The notes under the pieces: model-generated | Told to the model about the DNA's origin: nothing | Databases searched by the model: none | The model's input: the letters and a program-made list of their open reading frames with translations, nothing else | Shown: positions 34,043 to 40,930 of the stretch, piece by piece | Position numbering within the stretch: the first letter of the stretch is position 1 | Layout: each line of letters begins with the position of its first letter | IMG/VR virus record: IMGVR_UViG_3300032246_000632 | Location: 1 to 43,681 of that record | DNA length: 43,681 bases | Direction: 5' to 3' (one strand) | Source of the DNA: a virus | Program-made: the position numbers and the translations under genes

Positions 34043-34237
34043 ATGAAATCAGAAAAAATTGAAAACCTCGGAAACTACGATTGCTTTGGAAATATCGGGT
34101 CAGTAAAAACTGAAAAAGATTTCTATATCTTTAATGGCTCAACAAACATTCCTTGGTTAAGGATGAGCGACAAGGAGAGTGGAACAATGAAGTTCAACTC
34201 AAAATATTCAACCTGCCAGTTCACTCCAACTCACTAA
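34043..34237 (+). CDS. Small first gene of the recombination operon
   Basis: 64 residues starting at the ATG behind the repeated leader; a longer frame from 33863 would run through the promoter and repeats and is rejected. Sequence features: KIENLGNYDCFGNIGSVKTE, FYIFNGSTNIPWLRMSDKESG. No family recognised. Its promoter is shared in design with that of the AlaRS-domain gene, so both are probably expressed together in time. Confidence 0.65.
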   Translation: MKSEKIENLGNYDCFGNIGSVKTEKDFYIFNGSTNIPWLRMSDKESGTMKFNSKYSTCQFTPTH

Positions 34238-34241
34238 TCTC

Positions 34242-34257
34242 TGTTCTCCCCAGAACA
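34242..34257 (+). other. Perfect small hairpin between 34237 and 34282
   Basis: TGTTCT-CCCC-AGAACA is a perfect 6-bp stem with a 4-base loop, without a T-run. It precedes a CATACATACATAC leader. It could stabilise mRNA ends or mark a processing site. Confidence 0.4.
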
Positions 34258-34281
34258 CAACATCAACCATACATACATACA

Positions 34282-34497
34282 ATGAATCCACTACTCACCG
34301 AAATCCACGACCTGTTCGCATTCCAAATCAAGCAGGCTCAACGTCACAATCTGGAAGAAATCAAAATTACAGTGCCTCGCGCCAAATCGCTATGCACCTC
34401 AATCCGCATGGCAAAGCACGATGAGAGATCCAAGAACCCATCTCATCCTGTAACAATCTTCCACAACTGGGCAACAATTCAAAGGAGTGCAAAGTGA
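34282..34497 (+). CDS. Small hypothetical protein
   Basis: 71 residues from the ATG after a CATACATACATACA leader. Helical N-terminus (LLTEIHDLFAFQIKQAQRHN), then EEIKITVPRAKSLCTSIRMA and a basic C-terminus. No motif recognised. Its stop overlaps the GTG of the next gene. Confidence 0.58.
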   Translation: MNPLLTEIHDLFAFQIKQAQRHNLEEIKITVPRAKSLCTSIRMAKHDERSKNPSHPVTIFHNWATIQRSAK

Positions 34498-34643
34498 GCG
34501 CAGAACTTGCAGTAAGTTTGTTCTTGATATGTATTGGAAGCTGCTATTCTTGCTTCAAATTAGGTCAAGAAAACGTCCTCTATCACTTCCGCGAATATTG
34601 CGAAAAACAAGATTCCTTACAAAACGAAAACACCAATAAATAA
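34494..34643 (+). CDS. Small membrane protein with GTG start and real Shine-Dalgarno
   Basis: 49 residues: V(M)SAELAVSLFLICIGSCYSCF forms one membrane helix, then a soluble tail KLGQENVLYHFREYCEKQD. AAAGGAG at 34480-34486 lies 7 bases before the GTG, one of few classical ribosome binding sites here, and decides this start. Function unknown. Confidence 0.55.
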   Translation: MSAELAVSLFLICIGSCYSCFKLGQENVLYHFREYCEKQDSLQNENTNK

Positions 34644-34649
34644 ATACAT

Positions 34650-35432
34650 ATGAGTAACCAAATCGCAGTTCACAACCAGTCCGTATCGGACATAGAAACA
34701 ATGGCAAAAGCCATTACCAAGTCTGGCCTGTTCGGGATCAAGTCTCCAGAGCAAGCGGTAGCATTGATGCTTGTTGCTCAATCCGAAGGGCGGCATCCTG
34801 CCAGCGTAGCAAGCGAGTTCGACATCATCCAAGGCAGACCAGCACTAAAGTCACAAGCCGCACTCGCTCGCTTCCAAGCGGCAGGCGGCAAGATTCAATG
34901 GACATCCAGAGGGCCAAGCAAATGCTCTGCCAAGTTCGCTCACGCTCAAGGTGGAGAGCTTGAGATCACTTGGACGATGGAACGAGCAAACGCAGCGGGA
35001 TTGACTGGCAAGGCAACATGGCGGCAGTATCCAGACCAGATGCTCTCAGCTCGCGTTGTTGCTGAAGGTGTTCGCGCAGTATTTCCTGCCTGCCTAAACG
35101 GAGTCTACCTTGCTGAAGAGGTGCAGGACTTTGACAGCAAGCCAACAAACATTAGGACATCAGCACCTGTTGTCATAAAGGAAGCAACGCCAGTTGCGGT
35201 TGAGGTAGTGTCTATTGAGGACGCTCCAGAAATCTCATGGGACGCTGGTAACTGGTATGACGGCATAAAAGCACAGATTGACCCTGTTGCAGATGCTGCA
35301 ACCCGCTTTCTAGCTGCCAAGGGGCAACTCGCAGATGGTCAATCATGGACTGACCTCGGAGAAGGTGCGTATCGCAATCGCATCTTGGAAGCAACCGACA
35401 AGTTTATTGCTGCTCTGGAGGCATCCAAATGA
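34650..35432 (+). CDS. recT: RecT-family single-strand annealing protein
   Basis: 260 residues. The conserved core LMLVAQSEGRHPASVASEFDI, GRPALKSQAALARFQAAGGK and the later YPDQMLSARVVAEGVRAVFP are typical of RecT/Redbeta-type annealases (recombinase family RecT). The C-terminal ~90 residues are variable (PVVIKEATPVAVEV...). It anneals complementary single strands exposed by a partner exonuclease; the next gene, overlapping by 4 bases, is that type of nuclease. Leader AATAAATAAATACAT, no Shine-Dalgarno. Assignment strong. Confidence 0.88.
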   Translation: MSNQIAVHNQSVSDIETMAKAITKSGLFGIKSPEQAVALMLVAQSEGRHPASVASEFDIIQGRPALKSQAALARFQAAGGKIQWTSRGPSKCSAKFAHAQGGELEITWTMERANAAGLTGKATWRQYPDQMLSARVVAEGVRAVFPACLNGVYLAEEVQDFDSKPTNIRTSAPVVIKEATPVAVEVVSIEDAPEISWDAGNWYDGIKAQIDPVADAATRFLAAKGQLADGQSWTDLGEGAYRNRILEATDKFIAALEASK

Positions 35433-36439
35433 TACGACATTCATCACTACCTAAGTTAGAGCAATGCGCATGCTATGAATCTGCTGGAGGTGCGTCTCCA
35501 GCGGCATCGAGGGGAACACGGATGGACGAGGCGTTCCGTTTTGTATTGTCTGGCGATACAAGCAAACTAGACGTTTTGGAAGACGACGAAAAAAGCGCAG
35601 TGAATTGGGCGGTCAACCAAGTCTGTTTAGTTGCGGAGTTGAAAACTATCATCTCAGATGAATCTCAACTCAAAGTCAAAACACCCGGCATTGATCACGA
35701 AGGCACAGAGGATTGTCGCATACCGCAGGCTTGCGTTAGCCTAGATTTGAAATCTGGAATCCAGCGGGATTATTACGCGCAGATGGCGGCATACGCATAC
35801 GGCAACATGGAACGCGATTTCGCTCCAGAGTGGACTTGTCACTTGTTATTCTGTGACCAGAAAAAAGTAGTCACGCATCACTTCACCTACGAACAAGCAA
35901 AGCTAGTCGTGGAAAGCATTCTTGACGCTGTTGCTGATCCAGATAAAAAACCAACTCCTTGCGAGTACTGCAATTGGTGCAAAAACAAAGATCAATGCTC
36001 CGCGCTTGGAAAAGCGGCATCCGAGACACTGGAGGTTGTTGATAGCGATTTAAACGCCAATTTATCGCAATTGAAAACGTACCTTGCAGACTCTCCAGAA
36101 ACACTTGGAGCGTTTCTTTCGAAGGCAGCAATCTTCAACGATCAGTTGGTTGACTGGGCTAAGGAATTGGTCAAAGAAAAACTTGCAAATGGAGAAGAAA
36201 TTACCGGATACAAGTTGCAGAAAGTCAAAGGAACGGATTACATTGATCCAACGCAAGTTGCAAGAGCATTCTCGATTTGTGGAGCAACAGCACCAGAGAT
36301 TGTTAAGTTACTCGGCGACAAAGTAAAAGCATCAGACATGAGAGAGTTCCTTGATAATCGTCAATGCGATTTTCAGTTTGATGTTGTTCAGGGAAATGGG
36401 TTTACAAAGTTAGTTCAAGACAAAAAGAAAAAGAAGTAA
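35429..36439 (+). CDS. Cas4/RecB-like PD-(D/E)XK exonuclease
   Basis: 336 residues. N-terminal Cys13/Cys15 (LEQCACYESAGG) and GTRMDEAFR give the G-T-x-x-[HD]-x-A motif; SLDLKSG (Asp106-x-Lys108) and YYAQMAAYAYG (Q-x-x-x-Y) are nuclease motifs II-III and IV; the Cys cluster CEYCNWCKNKDQC (178-190) would bind an Fe-S cluster as in Cas4/AddB. The variable C-terminal ~130 residues include KLQKVKGTDYIDP. The overlap with recT strongly suggests an exonuclease-annealase pair for phage recombination. The two-metal Asp/Glu before strand II (GIDHEGTED region) looks atypical. Confidence 0.84.
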   Translation: MIRHSSLPKLEQCACYESAGGASPAASRGTRMDEAFRFVLSGDTSKLDVLEDDEKSAVNWAVNQVCLVAELKTIISDESQLKVKTPGIDHEGTEDCRIPQACVSLDLKSGIQRDYYAQMAAYAYGNMERDFAPEWTCHLLFCDQKKVVTHHFTYEQAKLVVESILDAVADPDKKPTPCEYCNWCKNKDQCSALGKAASETLEVVDSDLNANLSQLKTYLADSPETLGAFLSKAAIFNDQLVDWAKELVKEKLANGEEITGYKLQKVKGTDYIDPTQVARAFSICGATAPEIVKLLGDKVKASDMREFLDNRQCDFQFDVVQGNGFTKLVQDKKKKK

Positions 36440-36464
36440 AACAAATAAATAAATACATAAATAC

Positions 36465-36758
36465 ATGAATATAAAACAACGAAATAAATGGCTTGATGGT
36501 TTTAATCTGCGTATTAAGACTCAAGAAGAATGGATTACAGACATTATGAATGTTCCTGCATATGCAAGAGCATTAGTTGCACGAATGATCTGGTGGGACT
36601 ATGCCAGCGAAAAGTTAAGCAAGGACAAATGGGAGCAGTTTGACCAGTTTCTTGTTCCTCCATACGACGAAGTTTGTCCAAAAGCATTGGTCAATGGATT
36701 GATACTTTGTGGGTACTCCAAAGACCGCGCTAATACTCGTGTAAGGAGGGCAGCATGA
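36465..36758 (+). CDS. Small hypothetical protein
   Basis: 97 residues after a long ATAAATAAATACATAAATAC leader. Rich in Trp (WLDGFNLRIKTQEEWITD, ARMIWWDYASEKLSKDKWEQ) and ends KDRANTRVRRAA. No recognised domain. Start is well supported by leader position. It overlaps the next gene by 4 bases. Confidence 0.62.
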   Translation: MNIKQRNKWLDGFNLRIKTQEEWITDIMNVPAYARALVARMIWWDYASEKLSKDKWEQFDQFLVPPYDEVCPKALVNGLILCGYSKDRANTRVRRAA

Positions 36759-37057
36759 TGGGCGGCATGACACTAAAAGAAACTGGATGCTCCAAGGTCA
36801 TTGACAACACGCCAGAAGATTGGAAGGAAGCAACTATGGCGATTATAAAGGCAATGGCATCTAGCGGACTCGCATTTCATGCAGAGGATGTTAGGAAACT
36901 TGCTGGAGATCCTCCCAACCACCCTAATGCTTTCGGTGCAATGTTCAATGCAGCAACAAGATTAAAGCTAATTGTCCGTGTTGGTGACATAATTGCCAAA
37001 CGAGACAATGCACATGCTCGGAGAATATCGCTTTACAAAGGCGCAAGATACGCCTAA
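36755..37057 (+). CDS. Small winged-helix-like phage protein
   Basis: 100 residues. LAFHAEDVRKLAGDPPNHPNAFGAMFNAATRLKLI followed by RVGDII and HARRISLYKGARY matches a common phage replication-region pattern (V-R-x-L-x-G-D-P-P-x-H-P-N-[AL]-[FW]-G-A). It may be a small DNA-binding or helicase-loading accessory. AAGGAGG (36743-36749) provides a clear Shine-Dalgarno, fitting either ATG at 36755 or at 36758. Confidence 0.7.
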   Translation: MMGGMTLKETGCSKVIDNTPEDWKEATMAIIKAMASSGLAFHAEDVRKLAGDPPNHPNAFGAMFNAATRLKLIVRVGDIIAKRDNAHARRISLYKGARYA

Positions 37058-37067
37058 TGTAGTGTAG

Positions 37068-37101
37068 CTTCATTTGAAGTGCATCGCTTAGAACCCGATG
37101 T
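37068..37101 (+). other. Two small hairpins in the 37058-37185 non-coding region
   Basis: CTTCA-TT-TGAAG (37068-37079) and CATCG...CGATG (37082-37086 with 37096-37100, loop 9) lie in tandem directly before a strong terminator. Together they make a structured region of about 120 bases between the recombination and replication genes. Candidate attenuator or origin; no promoter is clear here. Confidence 0.4.
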
Positions 37102-37121
37102 AAAAAACACAAAAACAATTT

Positions 37122-37182
37122 CCCTCGCCTCATGGCATTGTCGTTTGATAATGCGGTTCTACTTGAGGCGGGGGTTTTTTTT
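37122..37182 (+). terminator. Strong two-stem terminator abutting the replication gene
   Basis: Outer stem CCCTCGCCTCA (37122-37132) with TGAGGCGGGGG (37164-37174), 11 bp; inner stem GCATTGTC (37135-37142) with GATAATGC (37147-37154), 8 bp with a GTTT loop; then eight Ts (37175-37182). The loop contains the 12-mer ATGCGGTTCTAC (37151-37162) shared with 33920. It lies across the first codons of the longest frame of the next gene, which argues for the later start at 37186. Confidence 0.82.
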
Positions 37183-37185
37183 ATT

Positions 37186-37995
37186 ATGCAATTTAAAATA
37201 GAACAATACGAGAGGTGTCAGACAATGGCGGAAGGTTCAATTGAGGATCACTTGATTGGAATTACCAAACCAACGATTGACAGGTTGCTCAAGATGGATA
37301 ACCCCGGCGACTGCATCGCACTTTACACGTTTTACGCTTACACTCGCAAGTGGCAGAAAAACACGGCAGTTCATGCAACATCTGATTATGCCATGAATGG
37401 TCTTCAATGGGGTCGAGATAAGTTCACAAAAGCGAAAGCTCAACTCAAGGAAGCTGGATTCATTGAGGATGTCCAACGCAAGGATTCCAGCGGTAAAGTT
37501 ATCGGTTGGTATGTTGGGGTTCGCTTTGCACAGAATGCAACTCTTGGCAATTTCCATGTTGCAGAGTTACCAGAAAACCACCCTACGGGTTTCCCACAGG
37601 GTGGTGAATCCACACTGTGGAAAAACCGCACCCAAATACCTATTACTAATAACAAAATACCTAATACTAATAATGAAATACCTAATAATATAGACACACA
37701 GCAAGATTTATTACCTTTACCAACTGGTAAAGTTAATAAACCCACCAAGGCAACACTTGAAAAACCAGAGTCAGTTTCTCAACAGGTCTGGAATGACTTC
37801 CTCGCAGTCCGTAAAGCTAAACGCGCACCGCTCACAGAAACCGCTTTGGCAAGCATTGAAAAAGAATCTGAAATTGCAGGCTTGACACTCAACGATGCTT
37901 TGACAGAATGCGTCACCCGTGGATGGCAGAGCTTCAAAGCTGATTGGGTAAAACCCAAGCAACAGGCTGAGATGACATACTCACGGGCTTGCTAA
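37186..37995 (+). CDS. Phage replication initiator-like protein
   Basis: 269 residues from the ATG three bases after the terminator T-run; the longer frame from 37132 crosses the hairpin and is unlikely, and an ATG at 37225 is also possible. Residues ~25-130 contain a winged-helix-type region (DCIALYTFYAYTRKWQKN, MNGLQWGRDKFTKAKAQLKEAGFIEDVQRK), typical of phage replisome organisers. An Asn/Pro-rich linker with internal repeats (NNKIP, NNEIP) follows, then the C-terminal VWNDFLAVRKAKRAPLTETAL / GWQSFKADWV unit seen in phage DnaT/replication proteins. It probably recruits the DnaB helicase encoded at 39333. Well supported by context. Confidence 0.75.
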   Translation: MQFKIEQYERCQTMAEGSIEDHLIGITKPTIDRLLKMDNPGDCIALYTFYAYTRKWQKNTAVHATSDYAMNGLQWGRDKFTKAKAQLKEAGFIEDVQRKDSSGKVIGWYVGVRFAQNATLGNFHVAELPENHPTGFPQGGESTLWKNRTQIPITNNKIPNTNNEIPNNIDTQQDLLPLPTGKVNKPTKATLEKPESVSQQVWNDFLAVRKAKRAPLTETALASIEKESEIAGLTLNDALTECVTRGWQSFKADWVKPKQQAEMTYSRAC

Positions 37996-38029
37996 CAATA
38001 AATACAAACAAAAATAGAAAGACAAAATA

Positions 38030-39313
38030 ATGTGGATACTACCATCACAACTCTTGAATTCTGCGCCGGGTATGGCGGCATTGGACTTGGACTCAAAAAC
38101 ATCTTTGGCGAGCGAATGCGAACCATCGCATATTGTGAGCTTGAGGGGTTCGCTCAAGCCAATCTCCTCAGTAAAATGGAAAAAGGACTCATGGATGTCG
38201 CACCTATATGGAACGATCTTAAAACCTTCCCATACGAATCGTTTCACGGACTGGTGGATATCCTCATTGCGGGATACCCTTGCCAACCATTTTCCAGCGC
38301 AGGAAAGCGAGCAGGAAAAGAAGACCCAAGACATCTCTGGCCTTGGATTGCAGACGGAATTCGACTTCTTCAACCAAGAATGTGCTTCTTTGAAAATGTC
38401 GAAGGACATATCTCGTTGGGACTCTCCACAGTCATCAGTGATCTGGAAGAACTGGGTTACAAAGTGTCGTGGGGAATATTCAGTGCGAGTGAAGTTGGCG
38501 CAGTCCACCAAAGGAAAAGAGTGTTCATCATGGCCCACAATAAGAGTCAATCAAGCGGAAGATTGTGCGAGCGAACGCAGACGCAAGAATCCAAGTTTGG
38601 ATTCAATTGTGAAGCAGAACTGGCCGACTCCAACGGCGGGGGAGTGTCTGGATCAAGGAACGAATTGGGAAACTCTTGCAAGGCTGGACAAGGGCGGGAG
38701 AATACTTCGCAGAATGGCATCATTGGAAATGTCTGGCCCTCACGACCCGGACAACCACAATACGCATGGGAGCCGCCCAGAGTTGTTGTCGGACGCATGG
38801 CCCACTCCAACAGCCCTGAGCCGAGTCAGGAACGAGGAGACAATGGAGAAGTGCCTCAATTTTCGCCAGAGCAACGGACAGACAACGGTGCCTCTATATC
38901 TGGAGGAGAGAGTCAACATCGAGGAGATGAACCGCCCAGAGACATGGGCAACACCGAACAGCTTCTGTTTCCAGCCACCGGAGAACACGGAGCAATGGAC
39001 GAAGCGAGCGGAATTCCAGCAGACCGAGAAAGGAGTGAATCTCCACAAGCCGATACAGAGTCAAGTTCTGCACGAGAACGAGAAGGTAGTTGGAGCAATG
39101 CCTCCGAGTGCAGCGAAATTGAACCAAAGATGGGTCGAGACATTGATGGGACTACCGATGGGATGGACATCGCCGAGTTGTCCGGCCTCAGTAATTCAGA
39201 ACTGGCCGAAATTCGTGAATGGATGGTTAAAGGCGACAACCGCACAGACGAACTACGATCCTGCGGAAATGGAGTTGTTCCAGCAACAGCAGAACGAGCG
39301 TTCCGAGTCTTAA
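38030..39313 (+). CDS. Overlapping-frame W-P-T-P repeat protein (putative)
   Basis: A 427-codon frame, ATG start, overlapping nearly all of the methyltransferase gene in another + frame. It is not featureless: SSVIWKNWVTKCRGEYSVRVK, SSWPT (W168), QNWPTPTAGEC (W198), DAWPTPTALSR (W257), ETWATPNSF (W306) and LNQRWVETLMGLPMGWTSP (W368, W379) make four W-[PA]-T repeats and a closing motif. From memory, this pattern (repeated W-P-T-P-T-A, then L-N-x-x-W-V-E-x-L-M-G-x-P-x-G-W-T) recurs in phage proteins of unknown function, often beside C5 methyltransferases. Each W-P-T lies over methyltransferase residues such as M-A-H or L-A-D-S, so it may be a systematic shadow. The ATG (38030) contains the methyltransferase GTG. 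Real or not is undecided. Confidence 0.5.
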   Translation: MWILPSQLLNSAPGMAALDLDSKTSLASECEPSHIVSLRGSLKPISSVKWKKDSWMSHLYGTILKPSHTNRFTDWWISSLRDTLANHFPAQESEQEKKTQDISGLGLQTEFDFFNQECASLKMSKDISRWDSPQSSVIWKNWVTKCRGEYSVRVKLAQSTKGKECSSWPTIRVNQAEDCASERRRKNPSLDSIVKQNWPTPTAGECLDQGTNWETLARLDKGGRILRRMASLEMSGPHDPDNHNTHGSRPELLSDAWPTPTALSRVRNEETMEKCLNFRQSNGQTTVPLYLEERVNIEEMNRPETWATPNSFCFQPPENTEQWTKRAEFQQTEKGVNLHKPIQSQVLHENEKVVGAMPPSAAKLNQRWVETLMGLPMGWTSPSCPASVIQNWPKFVNGWLKATTAQTNYDPAEMELFQQQQNERSES

Positions 39314-39336
39314 TGGAGGAATTGATAAACAAATGA
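38032..39336 (+). CDS. C5 cytosine DNA methyltransferase
   Basis: 434 residues. Motif I FCAGYGGIGLGL (10-21), motif IV GYPCQPFSSAG (catalytic Cys84), motif VI ENV (121-123), motif VIII QRKRVFIMA (160-168), then a long target-recognition region, and motif X in CGNGVVPATAERAF near the end. It methylates cytosine C5 in DNA using S-adenosylmethionine, likely protecting phage DNA from host restriction. Start is GTG at 38032 (V/M-D-T-T-I-T-T-L-E-F), nested in the ATG of the overlapping frame. The recognition region is unusual in composition (Ser/Glu/Arg/Gly), perhaps because both frames are constrained. The stop overlaps the helicase ATG (ATGA). Confidence 0.9.
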   Translation: MDTTITTLEFCAGYGGIGLGLKNIFGERMRTIAYCELEGFAQANLLSKMEKGLMDVAPIWNDLKTFPYESFHGLVDILIAGYPCQPFSSAGKRAGKEDPRHLWPWIADGIRLLQPRMCFFENVEGHISLGLSTVISDLEELGYKVSWGIFSASEVGAVHQRKRVFIMAHNKSQSSGRLCERTQTQESKFGFNCEAELADSNGGGVSGSRNELGNSCKAGQGRENTSQNGIIGNVWPSRPGQPQYAWEPPRVVVGRMAHSNSPEPSQERGDNGEVPQFSPEQRTDNGASISGGESQHRGDEPPRDMGNTEQLLFPATGEHGAMDEASGIPADRERSESPQADTESSSAREREGSWSNASECSEIEPKMGRDIDGTTDGMDIAELSGLSNSELAEIREWMVKGDNRTDELRSCGNGVVPATAERAFRVLMEELINK

Positions 39337-40625
39337 AAACACTACCTATCGCTATCACTGCCGAGAAAGCAGCACTATCACTCATCGCAATCGATCCGGA
39401 GGTTCTGCCGCACCTCGCATGGCACTCTGACCTGTTCGCCCTGGAGCAGCACAAGCTGATCTTTAAATCACTTGAGAGGGTTTACCAGCGGACAGGATCA
39501 ACAAACGCACTGGGGGCAATCTCTGACCTCGAAACAACTGGCAAGCTCAACGCTGCGGGAGGCAAAGCTGAAGTTATTGAAACACTCAAAACAATCCTGA
39601 TAGCTCCGGGTGCTATGTGCGTTGAGACAGCATCCGATTACCGCTCGCAACTGCTCAAGGCGAAAGGCTATCGTGATGCCATAAAGACATGGGAGGAATC
39701 GCATGACGATGTTTGCGCCATGCGAGCTGACCTGCCAGCACTCGCTGAGTCACTTGCCAATGCAATCCAGCCAGAAACCAATTCCAAGAGCGTGAAGGAG
39801 CATCTGAGGGATTTTCTCAATGACCTGGAGAACAAGACACCACTGGAAAACTTCGCTACTGGAATTCCAAAGGTTGATAAACTCCTTGGTGGTGGAATGC
39901 GCCGAGGCGAGATGCTGGTAGTTGGAGCGCAGACAAGCGGAGGTAAGTCAATCCTGTTGTATCAAGCGGCACTCAACGCATTGCTTGATGGAAAATCGGT
40001 AACGATATTCAGTCTCGAAATGCCAGCGAAATCTATCCTCCAACGCATGGCTTGCAATCTGATTGGTAAGACCATTGTACCTATGCGTGAGATTGATGCT
40101 GTCAGTGATTGGAAGTCAGTTGCTAATGCAAAGGACATATCCAGCGCAATTGGACAACTCATGAAGCTGAACCTCACAATCCGCGACGACCTCTCTGAGG
40201 TTGGCGAGATCATCGCTGAAGCTCAACGTCTCGCATCACTTGGCAAGGCAGATATAATTGTGGTCGATTACCTACAAATTGTAACGATGCCTAACGCCGA
40301 CAACAGAGAGCAGGCAGTGAGCGAACTATCGCGCAGGCTGAAGCTGACAGCACTCAAGGCAAACTCAGCGGTTTTGACGGCATCGCAACTCAACGACGAT
40401 GGTGCAGTGAGGGAGTCACGCGCAATCGGACATCACACAGACTTCCTGCTCATCATCTCCCATCCTGACGACAAAAAGAAGGAGACTGCTGGCTACCGCA
40501 AGACAGCAACAGCACAAGCGACATCACGCATCCGAATAGACAAGAATCGCAGAGGTCAACGAGACGTATTCGTGCCAGTGAAAATGCGCGGAGACATTTC
40601 ACGCTTTGAGGAGGTCAATGAATAA
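39333..40625 (+). CDS. dnaB: DnaB-family replicative helicase
   Basis: 430 residues. N-terminal helical domain (about 10-110: EKAALSLIAIDPEVLPHLAW), linker, then the RecA-fold: GIPKVDKLLGGGMRRGEM, Walker A GAQTSGGKS (198-206), SLEMP, Walker B IIVVDYLQ (about 308-315), SQLNDDGAVRES, and the end with RIDKNRRGQ. A hexameric 5'-3' helicase that unwinds at the replication fork. Start overlaps the methyltransferase stop by 4 bases. Near the usual DnaB length (~450). Confidence 0.92.
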   Translation: MKTLPIAITAEKAALSLIAIDPEVLPHLAWHSDLFALEQHKLIFKSLERVYQRTGSTNALGAISDLETTGKLNAAGGKAEVIETLKTILIAPGAMCVETASDYRSQLLKAKGYRDAIKTWEESHDDVCAMRADLPALAESLANAIQPETNSKSVKEHLRDFLNDLENKTPLENFATGIPKVDKLLGGGMRRGEMLVVGAQTSGGKSILLYQAALNALLDGKSVTIFSLEMPAKSILQRMACNLIGKTIVPMREIDAVSDWKSVANAKDISSAIGQLMKLNLTIRDDLSEVGEIIAEAQRLASLGKADIIVVDYLQIVTMPNADNREQAVSELSRRLKLTALKANSAVLTASQLNDDGAVRESRAIGHHTDFLLIISHPDDKKKETAGYRKTATAQATSRIRIDKNRRGQRDVFVPVKMRGDISRFEEVNE

Positions 40626-40863
40626 AGATGACGCATACGAGCATTGTCTCATGCTCCTCGAAACAAGCATCGCAATATGGGAAAGCCGCATCCAGTCTCG
40701 ATTTGCGCTCGCTGAGAAAAACTACCAAGAGGCAAGAAAAATATATGAAAAAAATTTCAGCGAGTCTGCAAGCGGTTCAGCGGACACTGAAGACCGCAAA
40801 CCTAGCACTGATGCGGTTGCAGAGTGGGATGCTTTTTTTGAAAAAAATGTTGACCTGTTTTAG
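40618..40863 (+). CDS. Small acidic coiled-coil protein
   Basis: 81 residues from the ATG at 40618, behind a strong Shine-Dalgarno (GAGGAGG, 40608-40614) inside the helicase C-terminal codons. Helical (MLLETSIAIWESRIQSRFALAEKNYQEARKIYEKN region), then an acidic Ser-rich linker and FFEKNVDLF. It could be a helicase accessory. Its last codons carry the -35 element of promoter copy 2. Confidence 0.6.
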   Translation: MNKDDAYEHCLMLLETSIAIWESRIQSRFALAEKNYQEARKIYEKNFSESASGSADTEDRKPSTDAVAEWDAFFEKNVDLF

Positions 40864-40930
40864 CAATGCTGTAAATTCATTCTCAAGCAAGGCACAACGC
40901 CGAGCGAAAAAACATACATACATACATCAA
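40850..40930 (+). promoter_or_regulatory. Promoter/leader cassette, copy 2
   Basis: TTGACC (40850-40855), 14 bases, TGTAAA (40870-40875; or TAAATT with a 16-base spacer), then TCAAGCAAGGCACAACGCC and ACATACATACATCAA before the ATG at 40931. The TGCTGTA box, the CAAGCA and GGCACAACGCC boxes, the CATACATCAA leader and the 14-base spacing all match copy 1 at 33959. It drives the AlaRS-domain gene only, making that gene an independent unit. Confidence 0.65.

Noticed and set aside
32220-34282. CRISPR-like array from repeated ATAAATA/CATAC units
   Set aside because: Units are 4-base slippage-type repeats at gene starts, without spacers of regular length.
37132-37185. Start of the replication gene at 37132
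   Set aside because: The first codons would lie inside the terminator hairpin and T-run; 37186 fits better.
37981-38550. 189-codon minus-strand frame opposite the methyltransferase start, a third open frame in this region
   Set aside because: No recognisable motifs, no leader, no neighbours on that strand; probably a by-product of codon use. It does show that openness alone is weak evidence for the W-P-T-P frame.
38913-39332. 139-codon minus-strand frame opposite the methyltransferase C-terminus
   Set aside because: Low-complexity Ser/Arg content, no start context, complementary to the double-coded region.
40628-40930. N-terminal extension of the AlaRS-domain gene to 40628
   Set aside because: It overlaps the coding sequence of 40618-40863 in another frame and runs through promoter copy 2; the ATG at 40931 is behind the shared leader.
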